From: CAYXRK01 sp964467615
Lineage (GTDB): Bacteria; Hydrogenedentota; Hydrogenedentia; Hydrogenedentales; GCA-2746185
Assembly (NCBI GenBank): GCA_964467615.1
Contig: CAYXRK010000146.1
Location: forward strand, 1 to 12,740
Direction: 5' to 3'
DNA: 12,740 nt
Program-made: the position numbers and the translations under genes
Shown: piece after piece, positions 8,211 through 12,740 of the stretch
How the letters are laid out: every line of letters starts with the position of its first letter
Position numbering within the stretch: position 1 is the stretch's first letter
The notes under the pieces: generated by a model
Databases searched by the model: none
What the model was told of the DNA's origin: nothing
What the model saw: the letters and a program-made list of their open reading frames with translations, nothing else

Positions 8211-8914
8211 CAGCCCGTCGTTCGCCACTCGCCTGCAAGACCGGCGACCTCTCCCTCCTTGGCGCGGCCGGATAAAAATAGCGCGAGATGCGACACGTTG
8301 TAGTGGTCCGTCAAGTCGAACAGGAAGTCGGCCCGCCCATCGCGATCCAGATCGCCTGCCCAGAGGAGCCAAGGGCCGGCGTCAACATCGATCTCGTCGC
8401 GCGCCGCAATCGTCTGTGCTCGTTGCTCGTCCGTTGTGCTCGTGTACAACTTCAGACTGTAGTGCGTCATTGCTGGCTGCCCATCGCGATCATCGGCCCG
8501 GCCGAACGCCGCAAGTTGGACGAGCGCGACGTTTCCGTCGAAGCCGAGATGCATGATCTCGCCCGGAAAAATGAACCGGCGGCCGGAAAACGCGCCCGCG
8601 ATCTTTCCCTCGCGGAATGATGCGTCACCACGCAAGAGCAGGAACGGCTCATTGTCGCCCGCTACCGCGATCTGAATCCCCGTGGCCTCGTCTTCGGCGT
8701 CGACGATCGGGTCGTTCGCCTCCGTCGCGCTGACCGCCACCTCCCTCAATTCGAACGCCTCGGCCTCCCCAAACAGCCCCCACCATTTATCACCGGCCTT
8801 GACTGCAGGGACTTCGTCGCCGTGCCACAGACCGGGCCGGAGCATGACGACGGGCTCCGGGGCCGCGGCGAGTACGGACAGGACGATCGGGATGAAAAAC
8901 AGGGTGCGTATCAC
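8207..8914 (-). CDS. Hypothetical secreted protein with an FG-GAP/VCBS-like Asp motif
   Basis: The 235-residue product starts with a signal peptide (about 1-18, IRTLFFIPIVLSVLAAA). Near its C-terminus it has AGDLDRDGRADFLFDL (about 192-207), an Asp-rich loop of the kind found in FG-GAP/VCBS calcium-binding propeller repeats. Only one clear copy is present, so it is not a whole propeller. The rest is beta-rich, with no catalytic motif I can identify. The start is GTG at 8914, with AGAGG about 9 nt upstream and a promoter-like pair further up. It is convergent with the HAD gene; their stop codons interlock in the palindrome CTAG (8207-8210). The role is unknown; it is probably periplasmic or on the cell surface. 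Confidence 0.75.
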   Translation of the reverse strand: MIRTLFFIPIVLSVLAAAPEPVVMLRPGLWHGDEVPAVKAGDKWWGLFGEAEAFELREVAVSATEANDPIVDAEDEATGIQIAVAGDNEPFLLLRGDASFREGKIAGAFSGRRFIFPGEIMHLGFDGNVALVQLAAFGRADDRDGQPAMTHYSLKLYTSTTDEQRAQTIAARDEIDVDAGPWLLWAGDLDRDGRADFLFDLTDHYNVSHLALFLSGRAKEGEVAGLAGEWRTTGC

Positions 8915-8940
8915 GGCTTGGCCTCTTGAACTGGAGGAGG

Positions 8941-8969
8941 ATTATGGCGTTTCGAGACGGGAACGTCCA
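8941..8969 (-). promoter_or_regulatory. Candidate sigma70-type promoter of the secreted-protein gene
   Basis: On the minus strand TGGACG (8969-8964) and CATAAT (8946-8941) are 17 bp apart, matching the consensus in four and five of six positions. The predicted transcript would start about 20 nt before the GTG at 8914 and include its Shine-Dalgarno sequence. The site lies outside the mobile element, so the insertion left it intact. Confidence 0.5.
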
Positions 8970-8981
8970 GGTTGGTACTCA

Positions 8982-8989
8982 TCTTGACA
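8982..8989. repeat. Target-site duplication, left copy (TCTTGACA)
   Basis: TCTTGACA is directly repeated at 10976-10983, immediately outside the terminal inverted repeats of the element. Eight bases is the size usual for IS1595-family insertions. Confidence 0.8.
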
Positions 8990-9030
8990 CGCAACTATCC
9001 TGTTAGCAAACCAGCTACAACATACTGTGG
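8990..9030 (+). repeat. Left terminal inverted repeat of the IS1595-type element
   Basis: Reading inward it starts cGCAACTATC and continues with AAACCAG (9008-9014), ACAACA and TACTGTGG. The right end, read on the minus strand, has the same blocks in the same order with a few substitutions and small gaps. It also holds a degraded version (TTAGCA ... CATACT) of the transposase promoter found in the right repeat. Confidence 0.8.
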
Positions 9031-9078
9031 CCCCATCGTTACCGCATAATCACATTTAGTGATGTTTGCGCAGCGGCG

Positions 9079-9252
9079 CTATTCGTCTTCTCGGAGCGCT
9101 GACTCTGGCTTAGAGGTTTTAGTGTCCGTAGATTTCGGGCGCGCATCCGGTTTCCCGCTTTTCAAAAGTGCGCCAAGCGCGTCGTCGAGCGTGAGTGGTG
9201 ATAGTGTTATCGGTTTCAATCGCTCTTTATTTTCGGGCTTTTCATTAGGCAT
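9079..9252 (-). CDS. Small hypothetical protein, 57 residues (transposon passenger)
   Basis: The product is small, charged and without cysteines or membrane segments. The central LKPITLSPLTLDDALGALLK resembles a short beta-strand/helix motif that I recall from small proteins of unknown function in Planctomycetes-like genomes; this is a weak recollection, not a search result. The C-terminal half is Lys/Asp/Ser-rich and probably disordered. The ATG at 9252 is chosen because GGAG lies 8 nt upstream; an in-frame GTG at 9261 overlaps that ribosome binding site and is unlikely. It is divergent from the 132-residue gene and shares with it an 82-bp control region. The opposite-strand frame over the same bases is serine-rich and looks like a shadow. 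Confidence 0.6.
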   Translation of the reverse strand: MPNEKPENKERLKPITLSPLTLDDALGALLKSGKPDARPKSTDTKTSKPESALREDE

Positions 9253-9273
9253 AAACAGCACTCCAATTTAGCG

Positions 9274-9302
9274 TTGACAACTTAGATCGTAGAATATATA
9301 CT
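9274..9302 (+). promoter_or_regulatory. Consensus sigma70-type promoter of the passenger/tRNA unit
   Basis: TTGACA (9274-9279) and TATACT (9297-9302) are separated by exactly 17 bp, a perfect -35 and a five-of-six -10. The -35 lies in the small palindrome GTTGACAAC. It should start transcription near 9309, about 26 nt before the GTG of the 132-residue gene. With no terminator seen before the tRNAs, it can drive them too. Confidence 0.8.
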
Positions 9303-9334
9303 GTCCACGGCGTACTAATAGCGGAGTTCCAACA

Positions 9335-9733
9335 GTGATTGATGCTACCCTTGTTCACGCACATATCGCCCTTCTCGAAAAGACACGAGATCGACTTAAG
9401 CGGGAGATATCGGCGATGGCAATAGAACTTGAGGGCGTCGAACGGCAAATTAACCACTGGAATGAACGCGCGGCCCAAACTGAACCAGAATCCACCAACG
9501 GGAACAAGCCTAAGCCGCCACAGAAACGTAACCCGCGCGGATTCAACCGGCAAAAGGTTCGTGATGCGTTAAAGGGTGTTTCGTTGGGATCTGGTCTCGA
9601 TTTGCGCGAATTGGAGACGATCACTGGATTAGGCCAATCGTCGATTCGATCTGTCTTGGACAACAATTCCGATGAGTTCAGTAAAGGGGAAAACGGCAAA
9701 TGGTATGTAAAAAAGAAACCGGACGAGCGATGA
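9335..9733 (+). CDS. Coiled-coil and winged-helix-like hypothetical protein (transposon passenger)
   Basis: The 132-residue product has three parts. Residues about 10-45 form a heptad-like amphipathic helix (LLEKTRDRLKREISAM then IELEGVERQI), probably a dimerising coiled coil. Residues 46-68 are a Pro/Lys/Asn-rich linker. Residues about 70-127 look like a winged helix: a helix at RQKVRDALKG, a helix-turn-helix at DLRELETITGLGQSSIRSVL, and a wing at FSKGENGKWYVKKK. It is most likely a DNA- or RNA-binding regulator. The start is GTG, with GGAG 8 nt upstream, and a consensus promoter lies just before it. Its stop is 23 bp before the first tRNA gene, so protein and tRNAs are probably on one transcript. 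I do not recognise a named family. Confidence 0.7.
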   Translation: MIDATLVHAHIALLEKTRDRLKREISAMAIELEGVERQINHWNERAAQTEPESTNGNKPKPPQKRNPRGFNRQKVRDALKGVSLGSGLDLRELETITGLGQSSIRSVLDNNSDEFSKGENGKWYVKKKPDER

Positions 9734-9756
9734 ACACTCGTCCGGCCAAGACTTTC

Positions 9757-9828
9757 GCCCCCGTAGTTCAATGGATAGAACCGGCAGCTGCTACCTGCCG
9801 AATCTCGGTTCAACACCGGGCGGGGGCA
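9757..9828 (+). tRNA. tRNA with anticodon GCU (reads Ser AGC/AGU) on an arginine-type body
   Basis: All 72 bases fold as a class I cloverleaf: acceptor GCCCCCG/CGGGGGC, D arm GTTC-AATGGATA-GAAC, anticodon arm GGCAG-CTGCTAC-CTGCC, variable loop GAAT (4 nt), T arm CTCGG-TTCAACA-CCGGG, discriminator A9828. No CCA is encoded. The anticodon at 9790-9792 is GCT, which reads AGC and AGU. Bacterial tRNA-Ser has a long variable arm, the main determinant for SerRS; it is absent here. The acceptor and D arm (AATGGATA) resemble tRNA-Arg(CCU/UCU), and A20, C35 and U36, the ArgRS identity bases, are all present. An automatic caller would probably label it Ser from the anticodon. Predicted charging with arginine is inference. 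Confidence 0.82.
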
Positions 9829-9844
9829 CTTCAACTTTTGGCAA

Positions 9845-9949
9845 CCGGGTGTGACGGAATCGGCAGACGTGCGCGCTTTGGAAGCGCGTGGAGTGGCTCT
9901 GTTCAGGGGCGATCACTCCGTGCGGGTTCAATCCCCGCCACCCGGACCA
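9845..9949 (+). tRNA. tRNA with anticodon UGG (reads Pro CCA) on a leucine-type class II body, CCA encoded
   Basis: It folds fully: acceptor CCGGGTG/CACCCGG, D arm ACG-GAATCGGCAGA-CGT, anticodon arm CGCGC-TTTGGAA-GCGCG, T arm GCGGG-TTCAATC-CCCGC, discriminator A9946, then CCA (9947-9949). The anticodon is TGG at 9879-9881. The D arm and 3-bp D stem align with tRNA-Leu, and the loop equals that of Leu(UAA) with A35-A36 changed to GG. The variable arm (9889-9921, 33 nt) is about twice the usual length: a 6-bp stem GGAGTG/CACTCC, then GCTCT/GGGGC closing a GTTCA loop, with a GAT bulge. LeuRS ignores the anticodon in bacteria, so leucine charging is plausible. C1-G72, A73, G35 and G36 would also suit ProRS. 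The isotype is therefore ambiguous. Confidence 0.78.
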
Positions 9950-10011
9950 TCTTTCGCGGGAAAGAACCCTACCAATTCCAAAGCCACAATACCCGACTTT
10001 ATAGGGGAATG

Positions 10012-10905
10012 TCAAGGCTTATACTGCAACCGCTTTCCTGGACACGCTTTGAGTAGGGTTTCAAAGCGTTCAGAATCACTCATTTTGCGAGTGTCCCAAC
10101 GGAACGAGAATTCATCGGCATATCGATGCAGGTGCTCCGGGCTTACCGAATGGAAAGCGCCAACGATACCACGCTTCAATAAGGCGAAGTAGGATTCGGC
10201 GGTGTTGCAGTGAATCCAACCATCGCGGCTGTATTCACGGCGTGAATGCTTCACCGAGTGATGTCCGCCTTTGAATTCCTTCCCGATACCCTTATAGCCA
10301 GCATGTTCATCGGATAAAATCGTCGAATCCGGGTCTACTGATTCGCGGATGAACGATTTAAGGTTTTCGCCATTCACAACCCGGACTACCCGAGTTTTGA
10401 CCCGCCCGTCGCGTTCCACCAAAGCGATGACCGGCGTCTTATTTTCGAGACGATGACGGTACGGACTGCCCTTGCGCTTCTTACCGCCAACGTAGGTTTC
10501 GTCCGCTTCAACCCGCCCGCTTAGCAGGTCTGCTAATGGGCCGGATTTCATGGCCTCTCTGACGCGATGACAGAGAAACCACGCGGTTTGGTAGCTCCCG
10601 AGACCCAAGGTGCGTTGAACTTGCAATGCGCTAATACCTTTTTTGCTCTGAACCATCAGGGCCAAGGCTATAAGCCATTTCCGTAGCGAAACGTGCGACT
10701 TTTCAAAGATCGTACCAACGGTAACAGTGAATTGGCCTTTGCATGCGCGACACTTCTTTAGACCAGCGCGTGTTGACTTGCCACCAAGCACTATCACGTC
10801 TGTGCAGCCACAATGCGGGCATATAGGGCCGTCAGGCCAACGTAGAGATTCCATGTAAGCCCTTGCGCCGCTTTCAGTTAGCTGTGAAACTTGTTCTAGG
10901 TTCAT
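10012..10905 (-). CDS. IS1595-family (ISXO2-like) DDE transposase
   Basis: This enzyme cuts and joins the element's ends. The 297-residue product is of full family length and appears intact. It has an N-terminal zinc ribbon (C29-x2-C32 and C52-x2-C55), a helix-turn-helix region with the family motif SKKGIS (87-92) and SYQTAW, and the RNase H-like catalytic core: D135 in RVEADETYVGGK, D199 in ILSDEHAGYK, and E237 with K244 in NTAESYFALLKRGIVG. It closes with HLHRYADEFSFRWD, typical of the family. The ATG at 10905 has GGAG 11 nt upstream. A TTGACA-17-TATACT promoter for it lies in the right terminal repeat. It is convergent with the tRNA genes; its stop codon is 62 bp from the second tRNA. Confidence 0.95.
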   Translation of the reverse strand: MNLEQVSQLTESGARAYMESLRWPDGPICPHCGCTDVIVLGGKSTRAGLKKCRACKGQFTVTVGTIFEKSHVSLRKWLIALALMVQSKKGISALQVQRTLGLGSYQTAWFLCHRVREAMKSGPLADLLSGRVEADETYVGGKKRKGSPYRHRLENKTPVIALVERDGRVKTRVVRVVNGENLKSFIRESVDPDSTILSDEHAGYKGIGKEFKGGHHSVKHSRREYSRDGWIHCNTAESYFALLKRGIVGAFHSVSPEHLHRYADEFSFRWDTRKMSDSERFETLLKACPGKRLQYKP

Positions 10906-10929
10906 GGCGTTAGTCGCTCCAAACTATAC

Positions 10930-10975
10930 CCAAAGTATACCTGTTGTGGCCTGGTTTGTCAAGTAGATAGTTGCA
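10930..10975 (-). repeat. Right terminal inverted repeat of the IS1595-type element
   Basis: Read on the minus strand from 10975 inward it starts tGCAACTATC and continues with AAACCAG, CCACAACA and TACTTTGG, matching the left end in order. It carries the transposase promoter. Confidence 0.8.
10934..10962 (-). promoter_or_regulatory. Transposase promoter inside the right terminal repeat
   Basis: On the minus strand TTGACA (10962-10957) and TATACT (10939-10934) are exactly 17 bp apart. Transcription would begin near 10927, about 22 nt before the transposase ATG. Placing the promoter in the end repeat lets transposase binding to the end repress its own gene, as in other IS elements (inference). 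Confidence 0.75.
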
Positions 10976-10983
10976 TCTTGACA
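10976..10983. repeat. Target-site duplication, right copy (TCTTGACA)
   Basis: This is the second copy of the 8-bp direct repeat at 8982-8989. It contains the TTGACA of the candidate promoter of the GGDEF gene. Confidence 0.8.
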
Positions 10984-11007
10984 TACATAGGTGTGTATAT
11001 GTATGCT
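10978..11007 (+). promoter_or_regulatory. Candidate promoter of the GGDEF-like gene
   Basis: TTGACA (10978-10983) and TATGCT (11002-11007) are 18 bp apart; the -35 is perfect and the -10 matches in four of six bases. The predicted transcript would start near 11014, which argues for the ATG at 11032 over upstream starts. The -35 lies within the target-site duplication, so the insertion left a complete copy in place. Confidence 0.5.
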
Positions 11008-11031
11008 AATCCTCAACGAGAAACGTTTGAA

Positions 11032-11682
11032 ATGGCCACCGTTCCCAAAATACCAGCTACGCCGCGACAGGCTACACTACGAGGCTTCAACGCCTTCGTC
11101 GAAGCGCTGGACGCGATCATCACTGCCAACGATCTGGCCACGGCCTGCGCGTCGATGGCCCTGTTCGACATCGATTTCTTTGGGAGAATCAATAAGGCGC
11201 ATGGGCGCCAAACCGGTGACGCGTGCATCACGGCGCTCGGCGAACACCTGACCCGTTCGCTCGGCGAATCGGCCGAAGTCTATCGCTATGGCGGTGACGC
11301 ATTCGCGGCGCTGTTTCCTGGCGTCGAGAAGGAGCGTGCGTTCCTCGAGGCGGAAACGGCGCGGACTACATTCGGCGTGCGTGCATTCAAGATCGAAGGT
11401 GGCATTGAGTTGACGCTGAGCGCAGGCCTGGCCGCATGGCCGGACGACGCGGCGAGCGCGCAGATGGTAGTGCGCAAATGCACGGAAGCGTTGTACCGGG
11501 CGAAGGTGTCCGGCAGGGACCGCGTGTGCCTCGCGCGCGAAGAAAAGATGGTGACCAAGACGAGCCACTACGCGCAGGGCCAACTCGAAGGGTTGGCGCG
11601 CCTGGCGAAGCGCGAGGGCATGAACGAGGCGGCGCTGTTGCGCGAGGCGCTAGACGACATATTGAGGAAGCACAACTCCTGA
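11032..11682 (+). CDS. Degenerate GGDEF-domain protein with a C-terminal ribbon-helix-helix-like segment
   Basis: GGDEF domains make cyclic di-GMP from two GTP. The 216-residue product has a GGDEF fold at about 15-168: FDIDFF with D46 and D48, IN at 53-54, TGD at 61-63, the signature YRYGGDAF (G87-G88-D89-A90-F91), and the closing ALYRAKVSGRDRV. The key Glu of GGDEF is Ala, and no RxxD inhibitory site precedes it, so it is probably inactive and may bind nucleotide or partner proteins. Residues about 175-213 (TSHYAQGQLEGLARLAKREG then AALLREALDDIL) resemble a CopG/ribbon-helix-helix DNA-binding segment. The frame is open to a TTG at 10978 and an ATG at 10999, but both fall in the predicted promoter. 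The stop overlaps the next start (TGATG), so the two genes are coupled. Confidence 0.75.
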   Translation: MATVPKIPATPRQATLRGFNAFVEALDAIITANDLATACASMALFDIDFFGRINKAHGRQTGDACITALGEHLTRSLGESAEVYRYGGDAFAALFPGVEKERAFLEAETARTTFGVRAFKIEGGIELTLSAGLAAWPDDAASAQMVVRKCTEALYRAKVSGRDRVCLAREEKMVTKTSHYAQGQLEGLARLAKREGMNEAALLREALDDILRKHNS

Positions 11683-12455
11683 TGACAGACGAATCGAACA
11701 TACCGATCGAAGAATTTCCGTTCGATCCGGACGGCGAAAACATCGATCCCGCGCACTCGTTTCCCGAGCCCTCGGACATCGTGTTTCACGACGAGCGCGG
11801 CACCTTGTTCGTCGTGGGAGATGAGGGTGCTATCGCCGAAATTAACGCGAAGGGCAAAGTGCTCCATTTCAAGGAGTTGGGTATCGAGAATCTAGAGGGC
11901 ATCACCTGGGCGGTCTCCACCGGGATGCTGTATGTTGCCGTGGAAGGAAAAGAAGCGATTCTGGAGATTGACCAAGATACGTTCGACGTAACGCGGACCT
12001 TCGAGATCAAGCGGGAGTTCGCTGGGGTCAAGGTGCTAAAGAAGGGGAACAACGGCGTCGAATCAATCGTGTTCGTCCCCGACGGCGAACACAAGCACGG
12101 CGGCACGTTCTTTGTGGCCAACCAGGCCAAGGAACACGGCGACGACGAAGACGCCAGCGCCTTGCTCGAATTGAGCGTGCCGTTGGAGGGCGCCAAATCG
12201 AAAGCGAAAATAGTTGCGTACTATCCGCAACGGACGCTGGATTTGGCGGCCCTTTGTTACGACCCGGCCCGCGACGTCTTGATTGCGGCAAGCGATCAAG
12301 AGGACCGTTGCCTGGAGTTCACGCGCGATGGGCTTCCGGTGCGCTCGTACGCATTGCCGGGGGAAGACCAAGAGGGAATTGCCGTGGACGCGGACGGAAA
12401 CCTCTACGTTGCCCAAGATTCGGGCGGCATTATTAAATACCGGGCGAAAGGGTAA
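11682..12455 (+). CDS. SdiA-regulated-like beta-propeller protein
   Basis: The 257-residue product has repeated four-stranded blade patterns, such as PSDIVFHDERGTLFVVGDEG, LEGITWAVSTGMLYVAVEGK, VESIVFVPDG and EGIAVDADGNLYVAQDSGG, as in the SdiA-regulated/NHL-like propeller families. No signal peptide or membrane helix is visible, so it is probably cytoplasmic unless exported another way. Enzyme activity cannot be assigned. The ATG overlaps the stop of the GGDEF-like gene by one base. The frame is open further upstream, but that part lies over the GGDEF gene and is low-complexity. It is followed after 6 bp by the PNPOx-like gene, and the three appear to form one operon. Confidence 0.78.
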   Translation: MTDESNIPIEEFPFDPDGENIDPAHSFPEPSDIVFHDERGTLFVVGDEGAIAEINAKGKVLHFKELGIENLEGITWAVSTGMLYVAVEGKEAILEIDQDTFDVTRTFEIKREFAGVKVLKKGNNGVESIVFVPDGEHKHGGTFFVANQAKEHGDDEDASALLELSVPLEGAKSKAKIVAYYPQRTLDLAALCYDPARDVLIAASDQEDRCLEFTRDGLPVRSYALPGEDQEGIAVDADGNLYVAQDSGGIIKYRAKG

Positions 12456-12461
12456 GTCATC

Positions 12462-12740
12462 ATGGCGCAGTTTTACGACCAATTGGACGAGAAGCTGATC
12501 GAGTTTATCGGCGAACAGCACATGTTCTTCACGGCGACGGCCGCCGAAGGGACGCGCATCAATTTGTCGCCGAAGGGCATGGATTGTTTCCGCGTGATCG
12601 ATAACAACTCGGTCGCGTATCTGGACATGACCGGCAGCGGCAATGAGACGTCGGCGCATGTCGAGCACGACGGACGCCTGACGATCATGATGTGCAGCTT
12701 CGGGCCAAAGCCTTGGATACTGCGCATGTATGGCCGGGGC
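12462..12740 (+). CDS. Pyridoxamine 5'-phosphate oxidase-family FMN-binding protein (partial, 3' end outside window)
   Basis: Ninety-three codons are visible before the right edge. The start MAQFYDQLDEKLIEFIGEQ leads into MFFTATAAEG, RINLSPKGMD, YLDMTGSGNETSAH, LTIMMCSFG and PWILRMYG, the pattern of PNPOx-like split-barrel flavoproteins that bind FMN and sometimes F420 or heme. True PdxH enzymes are not distinguished by this part alone, and the sequence looks more like the uncharacterised PNPOx-family clade. The ATG lies 6 bp after the stop of the propeller gene; AAGGGT lies just upstream, overlapping that gene's end. Confidence 0.85.
   Translation, partial: MAQFYDQLDEKLIEFIGEQHMFFTATAAEGTRINLSPKGMDCFRVIDNNSVAYLDMTGSGNETSAHVEHDGRLTIMMCSFGPKPWILRMYGRG

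Larger units (their letters stand above)
8990..10975. mobile_element. IS1595-family transposon carrying passenger genes and two tRNA genes
   Basis: The 1986-bp element is bounded by imperfect terminal inverted repeats (left 8990-9030, right 10930-10975) and flanked by an 8-bp direct repeat, TCTTGACA. Both ends share GCAACTATC at the tips, then AAACCAG, ACAACA and TACTxTGG in the same order. It encodes an ISXO2-like DDE transposase on the minus strand. It also carries passengers: a 57-residue ORF (minus), a 132-residue ORF (plus), a tRNA with anticodon GCU and a tRNA with anticodon UGG. The base composition is visibly more AT-rich than the flanks. Some IS1595-family elements are known to carry passenger genes; carriage of tRNAs is the unusual part. 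The element sits between the divergently oriented secreted-protein gene and the GGDEF gene. Confidence 0.85.

Noticed and set aside
9059..9271. Plus-strand 70-codon frame opposite the small passenger gene
   Set aside because: It is serine-rich and has no good ribosome binding site; the minus frame has GGAG at proper spacing and a more protein-like composition.
9757..9828. Ordinary tRNA-Ser(GCU)
   Set aside because: The anticodon fits, but the variable loop has 4 nt and the discriminator is A; bacterial tRNA-Ser needs a long variable arm.
9845..9949. Allo-tRNA or tRNA-Sec with an extended acceptor branch
   Set aside because: The acceptor and T stems are 7 and 5 bp, not 8/4, 9/3 or 8/5, and the anticodon is not UCA.
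9951..9964. Hairpin CTTTC-GCGG-GAAAG after the second tRNA as a terminator
   Set aside because: The stem is only 5 bp and no T-run follows; I cannot support it as an intrinsic terminator.
9986..10015. Minus-strand TTGACA with TATTGT 18 bp on, pointing antisense to the tRNAs
   Set aside because: The -10 match is poor and the TTGACA sits at the very end of the transposase gene; it could be chance.
10978..11031. TTG (10978) or ATG (10999) start for the GGDEF-like gene
   Set aside because: They coincide with the predicted -35 and -10 elements; the GGDEF fold does not need these residues. The ATG at 10999 is still possible if the promoter is elsewhere.

Overview
The window is GC-rich bacterial chromosome. 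Large secreted multidomain proteins (YVTN-type propeller plus c-type hemes plus thrombospondin-3-type calcium repeats), a stand-alone GspF/PilC-like protein and an FG-GAP-like secreted protein sit next to a housekeeping arginyl-tRNA synthetase gene. This style recalls uncultured Planctomycetota- or Hydrogenedentota-like bacteria. That is an impression from protein style only: there is no rRNA or marker phylogeny here.

Layout. (1) 1-3105, minus: a very large exported di-heme cytochrome c protein, cut by the left window edge inside its calcium-repeat tail. (2) 3106-3556: divergent control region with two perfect inverted repeats, one inside a candidate promoter spacer. (3) 3557-8210, plus: a tight run of five genes (GspF/PilC-like membrane protein, membrane-anchored parvulin isomerase, argS with a TTG start, a five-helix membrane protein, a HAD phosphatase-like protein). 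(4) 8207-8914, minus: a small secreted protein that meets the HAD gene tail to tail in a shared CTAG. (5) 8990-10975: a lower-GC mobile element. (6) 10984-12740, plus: a degenerate GGDEF domain fused to a ribbon-helix-helix-like tail, a beta-propeller protein of SdiA-regulated type, and a PNPOx-type flavin protein cut by the right edge.

The notable part is region 5. It encodes an IS1595-family (ISXO2-like) transposase and has imperfect terminal inverted repeats of about 40-46 bp and an 8-bp flanking direct repeat (TCTTGACA), the size expected for that family. Between its ends it carries passengers that are not transposition genes: a 57-residue ORF, a 132-residue coiled-coil/winged-helix protein behind a consensus sigma70-type promoter, and, 23 bp after that protein's stop codon, two tandem tRNA genes. 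Both tRNAs fold as complete cloverleaves and both have an anticodon that disagrees with the body. The first has an arginine-type body (short variable loop, A20, C35, U36, A73) but anticodon GCU, which reads serine codons AGC/AGU. The second has a leucine-type class II body with an unusually long 33-nt variable arm but anticodon UGG, which reads the proline codon CCA.

My reading, which is inference, is that this is a transposon-borne cassette of chimeric tRNAs and a candidate regulator that could cause targeted mistranslation or codon reassignment, or serve as a decoy. The transposase gene itself uses AGC at positions where serine is expected, so wholesale recoding of AGC is unlikely.
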